This document shows, piece after piece, positions 5,490 through 9,758 of a DNA stretch of 9,758 nt. The notes beneath the pieces are model-generated. The model did not search any database and was not told the DNA's origin. It saw nothing but the letters and a program-made list of their open reading frames with translations. The position numbers and the translations under genes are program-made. The stretch is from Clostridium sp. CAG:632. GTDB lineage: Bacteria > Bacillota > Clostridia > Lachnospirales > Lachnospiraceae. The stretch is taken from NCBI GenBank assembly GCA_000431515.1, contig HF991345.1, positions 130,261-140,018 on the forward strand, written 5' to 3'. Each line of letters opens with the position of its first letter. Position 1 is the first letter of the stretch.

Positions 5490-6056
5490 ATGAGTAAAGT
5501 GAGCTGGAAACCTGGAAATATGTTGTATCCATTACCGGCGGTGCTGGTAACCTGTCGGGATAAACAGGGAAATGATAATGTTTTGACCATTGCATGGACC
5601 GGAACGATCTGTTCAGATCCGGCTATGTTATATATATCGGTTCGACCGGAACGCTATTCGTATCCGATGATCAGGGAAACGGGAGAATTTGTTGTGAATC
5701 TGACGACGGAGGAGCTGTTAAAGGCTACGGACTATTGCGGTGTCCGTTCCGGCAGGGATGAGGACAAGTTCCGGGCAGCGGGACTGACAAAGGGAGAGGC
5801 ACAGCAGGTGAATGCACCGATCATTATGGAAAGTCCTGTAAATATTGAATGTAAAGTGAAAGAAATTGTTCCGCTTGGTAGCCATGATATGTTCATTGCA
5901 GAGGTAGTGAATGTTCAGGTCAGTGACGAATATATGAATGAAAATGGGACATTTGATCTTTCTGCGGCCAAGCCTCTGGCGTATTCCCATGGACGGTATT
6001 ATGAGATGGGAGCGGAGCTTGGAAGCTTTGGATATTCCGTACGAAAGAAAGCATAG
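5490..6056 (+). CDS. Flavin reductase family protein (FMN-binding split barrel)
   Basis: A 188-residue cytoplasmic protein of the flavin-reductase-like/flavoredoxin family, which binds FMN and uses NAD(P)H or another donor to reduce flavin or a partner protein. Family features are PLPAVLVTCRDKQGNDNVLT (start of the barrel), AWTGTICSDPAMLYISVRPE, YSYPMIRETGEFVVNL, then SGRDEDKFRAAGL and SHDMFIAEVVNVQVS, with SHGRYYEMG near the end. I chose ATG 5490 because AAGGA lies seven bases upstream and the family begins at this point; the open frame to the left overlaps the promoter. The AroK-like gene follows 13 bp downstream with its ribosome binding site (AGGAGG) overlapping this stop codon, so the two form an operon. 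The physiological partner is unknown. Confidence 0.9.
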   Translation: MSKVSWKPGNMLYPLPAVLVTCRDKQGNDNVLTIAWTGTICSDPAMLYISVRPERYSYPMIRETGEFVVNLTTEELLKATDYCGVRSGRDEDKFRAAGLTKGEAQQVNAPIIMESPVNIECKVKEIVPLGSHDMFIAEVVNVQVSDEYMNENGTFDLSAAKPLAYSHGRYYEMGAELGSFGYSVRKKA

Positions 6057-6069
6057 GAGGACAGGTGGA

Positions 6070-6588
6070 ATGAAAGGAAATAATATCATCCTGATTGGAA
6101 TGCCGGGATGTGGTAAGAGTACAATCGGAGTTGTGCTGGCGAAGGTCCTGGGGTATGAATTTACAGATTCGGATCTTCTGATCCAGAAAAAAGAAGGCCG
6201 ACTGCTACGGGAAATCATAGCAGAAGAGGGTGAAGAAGCATTTATCCGGATTGAAAATGAAGTAAATGCGGGAATAGAAACGGATAAGCATGTGATTGCA
6301 ACCGGTGGCAGTGTCATTTACGGAGAAGAGGCTATGAATCATTTCCGGGAAATCGGAACAGTGGTATATCTGAAATTATCCTACCCGACAATCTGCAGCC
6401 GGCTGGGGAATATCCGTCGGAGAGGTGTTGTACTGAAGGATGGACAGACGCTGAAGGATCTGTATGATGAAAGAATTCCGTTATATGAGAAATATGCAGA
6501 TGTAATCGTAGATGCAGAGGGATATGATATAGAGGGGCTGATGGACGAAGTGGTACATGAGCTTCAGAAAATTACAGAATTTGAATGA
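6070..6588 (+). CDS. aroK: Shikimate kinase-like protein (AroK family), divergent
   Basis: A 172-residue P-loop kinase. The family phosphorylates shikimate to shikimate 3-phosphate with ATP in aromatic amino-acid synthesis. Walker A is GMPGCGKST (residues 10-18); the substrate-binding DSD has Asp33 and Asp35; FIRIENE gives Arg60; Arg135 in DERIPLYEKYAD fits the late substrate arginine; the lid is RRRGVVLKDG. Length is normal. Two departures stand out: the usual GGG substrate motif reads TGGS (78-81), and the lid RPLL reads RGVV. Shikimate may therefore not be the substrate. I chose ATG 6070 because AGGAGG precedes it by nine bases and Walker A then sits at the usual place. It is cotranscribed with the flavin reductase gene, not with other aro genes, and its last 17 bp overlap the convergent HD-GYP gene. 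Confidence 0.82.
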   Translation: MKGNNIILIGMPGCGKSTIGVVLAKVLGYEFTDSDLLIQKKEGRLLREIIAEEGEEAFIRIENEVNAGIETDKHVIATGGSVIYGEEAMNHFREIGTVVYLKLSYPTICSRLGNIRRRGVVLKDGQTLKDLYDERIPLYEKYADVIVDAEGYDIEGLMDEVVHELQKITEFE

Positions 6589-7672
6589 TTTGTAATTCCG
6601 GTTTTTTGGACAGATCAAGAAATCCGTCTGAAGTGCGGATCATAGGACGTGACAGGGCGTTTTCGTTTACCATGACGATCTCGCCCTTTTCATTATTATT
6701 TAACAGAACGGTCTCGTGCAGATAGGTCTGGACGATTCCCTTTAAAAATGTAAGGATAAATTCCGTATCATATTTCTGGAAACCTTCTGCCTCAAATTGT
6801 CGTATGACCTCAAACGGGCAGATACCTTTCCGATATACCCGGTCGGCCGTCATCGCTTCATAGATGTCCACAATGCAGACAATACGGGCAAAGGCAGGGA
6901 TTTTAGTCCCGGAAATATGCAGAGGATATCCGCTGCCGTCGTATTTCTCATGATGACAGAGCGCAACCTGTGCGATTCGAGGATCCAGATCCTGCTTGGA
7001 TAACAGCTGATAACCGAGTCGGGAATGCTGCTTGATAATCTCGTATTCTTCTGCAGTCAGCCGTCCCGGTTTGGTGATGATTTCAGATGGAACCATCAGC
7101 TTTCCGATGTCATGGAGCAGACCGGAAACGGTCAGCAGCCTGGTGTCTTCCTCCGGAAGATGCAGCCATTTTCCCATAATATTACAGATGATAGACACAT
7201 TCAGGGAATGGGCGAAAGTAGAATCATCAAAATGCCGCATGTTATGGAGCATGTCAAACACCTGATAGGAGGTATGGGCATGCTTCAGAATGTCGGCGGT
7301 CGTCTCAAACATCTGATCAATGTCAATCTGGGTGTCGCGCTCGGCAATGTCGGTCAGAGTGTATTGGAAATGATCCTTTGCTTCATAAAATGCATCACTG
7401 TACTGTAGGAAATCATCGCTTTCACGAACACGCTGCGCATGGGTCTTATATACATTCGGAGACTCGGGGATGTTGGAAACGGAAGCCGTTCCGGCAGGTG
7501 TTTCGGTGAAGACGGATATCTGCTTAATGCCATAATAGACCAGGCGGGGCAGAATCTGTTCCGTAATGACCACGCCTTTTGGCAGGATCAGCTGATAATT
7601 CTGATTGTAAATATCATCAGCGACCTGCATTCCCGGTTTTAAATTGGAAAGAGACACTCTTTTATGATTCAT
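6572..7672 (-). CDS. HD-GYP domain protein, putative c-di-GMP phosphodiesterase
   Basis: A 366-residue cytoplasmic protein. The N-terminal part (1-55, LSNLKPGMQVADDIYNQN ... LPKGVVIT) is the small beta region common before HD-GYP domains. A predicted helical linker (75-140) leads to the HD-GYP domain (about 145-325): AHSLNVS (His155), LLHDIGK (His187-Asp188), KQHSRLGYQLL (His216), HHEKYDGSGYP (240-250) and VDIYEAMTADRVYR (Asp269). All signature residues are intact, so hydrolysis of cyclic di-GMP is expected. A ~45-residue C-terminal tail carries a beta-like stretch, EIVMVNENALSRPMI. I chose ATG 7672, since GGGAG lies seven bases upstream; an ATG at 7690 has no site and falls almost at the predicted transcript start. 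No receiver or sensor domain is visible. It is divergent from the M23 hydrolase gene. Confidence 0.93.
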   Translation of the reverse strand: MNHKRVSLSNLKPGMQVADDIYNQNYQLILPKGVVITEQILPRLVYYGIKQISVFTETPAGTASVSNIPESPNVYKTHAQRVRESDDFLQYSDAFYEAKDHFQYTLTDIAERDTQIDIDQMFETTADILKHAHTSYQVFDMLHNMRHFDDSTFAHSLNVSIICNIMGKWLHLPEEDTRLLTVSGLLHDIGKLMVPSEIITKPGRLTAEEYEIIKQHSRLGYQLLSKQDLDPRIAQVALCHHEKYDGSGYPLHISGTKIPAFARIVCIVDIYEAMTADRVYRKGICPFEVIRQFEAEGFQKYDTEFILTFLKGIVQTYLHETVLLNNNEKGEIVMVNENALSRPMIRTSDGFLDLSKKPELQIIQIL

Positions 7673-7701
7673 TCCAATACTCCCATTCATAATCTATCAT
7701 C

Positions 7702-7730
7702 AGTATAGAAAACGAAGCAGGAAAAGTCAA
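7702..7730 (-). promoter_or_regulatory. Sigma-A promoter of the HD-GYP gene
   Basis: On the minus strand TTGACT (7725-7730) and TATACT (7702-7707) are 17 bp apart. The predicted start near 7695 leaves a leader of about 23 nt before the ATG at 7672, which supports that start over 7690. Confidence 0.75.
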
Positions 7731-7764
7731 TTGGCGACGTTATTCTTGTCTCCGTGAATAAGAC

Positions 7765-7793
7765 TTTACAAATGAACGAAAGACTGTTATAAT
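7765..7793 (+). promoter_or_regulatory. Promoter of the LysM-G5-M23 hydrolase gene
   Basis: TTTACA (7765-7770) and consensus TATAAT (7788-7793) are 17 bp apart, and TG at 7785-7786 makes an extended -10. The transcript should start near 7800, inside the TGTTAC direct repeat. Confidence 0.8.
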
Positions 7794-7810
7794 TGTTACG
7801 AAAATGTTAC
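7794..7810 (+). promoter_or_regulatory. WalR (YycF)-type box: TGTTAC-N5-TGTTAC
   Basis: Two identical TGTTAC half-sites, 11 bp apart start to start, match the consensus TGTWAH-N5-TGTWAH described for WalR/YycF in Bacillus and Staphylococcus. The box begins directly after the -10 element and covers the predicted transcript start. That position suits repression, or activation from a further unseen promoter. It precedes a murein hydrolase gene, the classic WalR target class. PhoP and other OmpR-family regulators use similar 11-bp-period repeats, so the regulator is inferred. Confidence 0.55.
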
Positions 7811-7843
7811 AAAGTGATTTAGAATTGGACAGGAGTCAGACAA

Positions 7844-9361
7844 ATGAAACGTGACAATGTAGGAACGATTCGTAGAAAATTAAAGATATATCGTGGTTTG
7901 TTTATTGCAACAAGTGTTGCACTGTTAGCATTCCCGGTTGCGGTAAATGGTGATTTTGTAAAGGAACGATATCAGATTCTGATTAATGGCAGGAGCGTGG
8001 GAACGGCAGAAAGCAAGGAGGCAGCACAGGCAGCCTATGAGCAGGCACGTCTGGAGCTGAATGCACAGTCCGATGCTCTGACACTTGTAGATGCAGATGT
8101 AGCCTACGAGCCGGTCAAGAAGAGCTTTGGAAAGGCTGAGGATGCAGAGACTCTGAAGCAGAATGTATATCAGGAGCTGCAGGCATGTACAGTGGATAAT
8201 AAGACGCTGGCATATACTTTGAAAATCAATAATTATACCGTTACACTTTCCAGTGAGGCTGAAGTGTTACAGGTATTAGAGCAGGTACAGAATAATTACG
8301 ATACGGATGATGAGTTCATGATTGAGCTGGCATCGGAGAATAAACAGGAAGTTGGGGCTATGTCAACGAATGTGGTGAATGCCTCCAAGACAGCGAATAA
8401 TCCGCCGGTTGTAGCTGCGGATGCAGAAGGTAATCCGACAATCGCAGATGCTTCTGTAAATGTCGGAGAGGACGGTATCCTGTCAGTGGAGTTCCAGGAG
8501 AACATTGAGGTAATTGAAACCTATGCTTCTCAGGACCAGTTGAGTGATGTACAGACAGCATATGAGAGCATTACCAAAGAGCAGGAGAACAATGAGGTTT
8601 ATCAGGTGCAGGCAGGTGACTGTCTGTCTACGATCGCAGATAAATACGGTATGACAACCGGTGAACTTCTGGCAATCAACGAAGGTATGGAGATCGATTC
8701 CAATATTTTAGTCGGTGACCAGATCGTAGTTATGGTTCCGAAGCCGGAGCTTTCCGTTGTAATGCGGGAGCAGACCACATATACCGAGGATTATGAGGCT
8801 GATGTACAGTATGTGGATAATCCGAATAAATATGTCGGAGACGATACGGTGATTCAGGAGCCACAGACCGGTAACCGGACCGTAACGGCAATTGTAAGCT
8901 ATAATAACGGCGCAGAGACCGGGCGTGAGATCATTAAGCAGGCAATCAATACAGAAGCCGTTCCTAAGATCGTGGAGCGGGGGACCATGCCACTGCCGAC
9001 GTATATCCGGCCGACAACATACGGAACCTTGACTTCCGGATTCGGTGCCCGTTGGGGAACAATTCACAAGGGTATTGACTGGGGTGTTCCGGTAGGAACC
9101 GCATGCCGTGCTTCCAGAGCAGGCCGTGTCGTATCTGCAGGCTGGTCCGGTGGATATGGTTACTGTGTAGTGATCGACCACGGGGATGGTGTAAAAACCA
9201 GATACGCACATTTAAGTTCTATTCAGGTAAGCGCGGGACAGTATGTAGACCAAGGTGAGGTAATTGCGAGAACCGGAAATACCGGAGACAGTACCGGACC
9301 ACATATTCATTTTGAGATTATTGTAAACGGAACTGCAGTTAATCCGGCAGGATATTTATAA
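7844..9361 (+). CDS. Peptidoglycan hydrolase with LysM, G5 and M23 peptidase domains
   Basis: A 505-residue envelope protein. A basic N-terminus leads to a membrane segment or uncleaved signal at about 17-35. Residues 40-250 are a variable extracellular region rich in Ala, Glu and Asn. LysM (252-298) begins YQVQAGDCLSTIADKYGM and binds glycan chains. A G5 domain follows (about 302-380; AIVSYNNGAETGREII). The M23 endopeptidase domain (about 397-495) starts at TSGFGARWGTIHKGIDWGVP and has zinc ligands His408, Asp412 and His489, with His456 (YAHLS) and His487 (GPHIHFE) completing the active site. All catalytic residues are present, so it should cut peptide cross-links or stems. AGGAG precedes the start by eight bases. 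It is monocistronic: its own promoter with a WalR-like box, and a strong terminator ten bases past the stop. Confidence 0.95.
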   Translation: MKRDNVGTIRRKLKIYRGLFIATSVALLAFPVAVNGDFVKERYQILINGRSVGTAESKEAAQAAYEQARLELNAQSDALTLVDADVAYEPVKKSFGKAEDAETLKQNVYQELQACTVDNKTLAYTLKINNYTVTLSSEAEVLQVLEQVQNNYDTDDEFMIELASENKQEVGAMSTNVVNASKTANNPPVVAADAEGNPTIADASVNVGEDGILSVEFQENIEVIETYASQDQLSDVQTAYESITKEQENNEVYQVQAGDCLSTIADKYGMTTGELLAINEGMEIDSNILVGDQIVVMVPKPELSVVMREQTTYTEDYEADVQYVDNPNKYVGDDTVIQEPQTGNRTVTAIVSYNNGAETGREIIKQAINTEAVPKIVERGTMPLPTYIRPTTYGTLTSGFGARWGTIHKGIDWGVPVGTACRASRAGRVVSAGWSGGYGYCVVIDHGDGVKTRYAHLSSIQVSAGQYVDQGEVIARTGNTGDSTGPHIHFEIIVNGTAVNPAGYL

Positions 9362-9370
9362 AATGAATTG

Positions 9371-9426
9371 AGCTCCCATGAGTGATGAGATTTCTGGATG
9401 AAATCCGCGTTCATGGGAGCTTTTTT
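9371..9426 (+). terminator. Strong intrinsic terminator of the M23 hydrolase gene
   Basis: AGCTCCCATGA (9371-9381) pairs perfectly with TCATGGGAGCT (9411-9421) and runs into TTTTTT (9421-9426). Within the 29-nt loop a second 6-bp stem forms, GATTTC (9389-9394) with GAAATC (9400-9405), giving a two-tier hairpin. Confidence 0.93.
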
Positions 9427-9461
9427 GGCATTTTCCGGTAATAAGCAACCGGGAATGAGTG

Positions 9462-9509
9462 TGAAAATGGAAGGAAACAGTGAGAGGGGATGAAAATGGA
9501 AACAGTAAG
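9462..9509 (+). repeat. Imperfect tandem duplication upstream of the HTH gene
   Basis: TGAAAATGGA-AGGA-AACAGTGAG (9462-9484) recurs as TGAAAATGGA-AACAGTAAG (9491-9509), a 29-bp period in which the second copy lacks four bases. It lies between the terminator and the HTH gene. A shorter dyad, CATTTTCCGGT/ACCGGGAATG (9429-9457), lies just before it. No function is evident. Confidence 0.45.
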
Positions 9510-9561
9510 TTGCTTTCTTAAAAACTTCTTTTCCTGTATGATATAAGAAAAGGAGGTAGGG

Positions 9562-9684
9562 ATGATGGAAACAAAAAATATTATTTTGAAACTTCGTACA
9601 GAAAGAGGAATGTCACAAGACGAGCTGGCAGATAAAATCATGGTAACAAGGCAGGCGGTATCACGCTGGGAAAATGGTGTTTGA
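9562..9684 (+). pseudogene. Truncated XRE-family HTH regulator gene
   Basis: After a strong AGGAGGT, a 40-residue product opens MMETKNIILKLRTERGMSQD and continues through DELADKI, VTRQAVSRWENG, the first three helices of a Cro/C1-type HTH, before a TGA. Complete relatives read WENGxTVPNxxTLKLLS and continue for at least 20 residues, commonly with a C-terminal region of their own. Here the match ends after WENG, and the following bases resemble no HTH gene, which points to an insertion or rearrangement at about 9680. The second ATG (9565) has the better spacing and may be the true start. A fragment ending here would lack helices 4-5 and is unlikely to fold. The window ends 74 bp later, so any continuation is unseen. 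Confidence 0.7.
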
Positions 9685-9758
9685 GTTATAATAGGACCAA
9701 GTTAGATGAAACCCAGTAAAATCAAGGGGTTATGCCTAATTTAGTCCTTATTTTTATA
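9680..9758 (+). other. Foreign-looking hairpin sequence breaking the HTH gene; possible end of an inserted element
   Basis: GGACCAAGTTAG (9694-9705) can pair with CTAATTTAGTCC (9736-9747), 11 of 12 positions with one G-U pair and one mismatch. Inside it AACCC (9710-9714) pairs with GGGTT (9727-9731). TTATTTTTATA follows to the window end. This could be the terminus of an insertion sequence or other mobile element, or a terminator carried by it. No transposase is visible and I could not match the ends to a known family. Confidence 0.35.

Noticed and set aside
5357..5590. An N-terminal extension of the Ig-like gene with a hydrophobic stretch resembling a signal peptide
   Set aside because: It would cross two promoters and begin inside the flavin reductase gene; AAAGGAGG just before 5356 marks the real start. 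If wrong, the protein would be membrane-targeted, so this is worth remembering.
8708..9211. A 167-codon minus-strand frame inside the M23 hydrolase gene
   Set aside because: It is a shadow of the LysM, G5 and M23 coding sequence, which accounts for the open reading frame.
9680..9715. GTTTGAGTT... considered as a type II CRISPR repeat or tracrRNA segment
   Set aside because: Only one copy is present, there are no spacers or cas genes, and the remainder does not follow known repeat sequences.

Overview
The window looks like chromosomal DNA from a gut-type, low-to-moderate GC Firmicute, most probably a Lachnospiraceae member (Clostridia). This is inferred from strong AGGAGG-type ribosome binding sites, sigma-A promoters with TATAAT-like -10 boxes, a clostridial-type cellobiose phosphorylase, a lipoprotein resembling DUF4358, and a LysM-G5-M23 wall hydrolase. 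I see no rRNA, tRNA or CRISPR array. Eleven protein genes are supported, one cut by the left edge, plus a broken regulator gene at the right edge.

Layout. Left block (1-1706, minus strand): an aldose-1-epimerase-like gene lies upstream of a GH94 cellobiose phosphorylase that runs off the left edge. The phosphorylase has its own strong promoter. Second block (1843-3383, plus): a two-gene operon, behind an extended -10 promoter, encodes a membrane-anchored SGNH/GDSL hydrolase and a lipoprotein. It ends at a long hairpin. Third block (3409-3944, minus): a small stand-alone HD hydrolase resembling MESH1-type (p)ppGpp/NADPH hydrolases has a promoter with a perfect inverted repeat in its spacer. 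About 360 bp without a clear gene follow.

Fourth block (4304-5356): a membrane-anchored N-acetylmuramoyl-L-alanine amidase converges on a 113-residue Ig-like (Big_5-type) protein with no signal peptide. Their stop codons abut. Fifth block (5385-7672): the Ig-like gene is divergent from a flavin reductase/AroK-like kinase operon, which converges with a 17-bp 3' overlap on an HD-GYP c-di-GMP phosphodiesterase gene. Sixth block (7702-9426): divergent from the HD-GYP gene is a LysM-G5-M23 murein hydrolase. A perfect WalR/YycF-type direct repeat overlaps its predicted transcription start, and a strong intrinsic terminator follows it. Right edge (9427-9758): an XRE-type HTH gene breaks off in mid-domain and is followed by an unrelated hairpin-forming sequence, plausibly the end of an inserted element.

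How the genes fit together. Three themes recur: cellobiose phosphorolysis with sugar mutarotation; cell-envelope remodelling (amidase, M23 hydrolase, SGNH hydrolase with lipoprotein); and nucleotide second messengers (HD-GYP for c-di-GMP, the MESH1-like enzyme for alarmones). The most testable points are the WalR-like box on the wall hydrolase, the small alarmone-hydrolase-like protein, and the broken HTH gene. I found no convincing wholly new multi-gene system.
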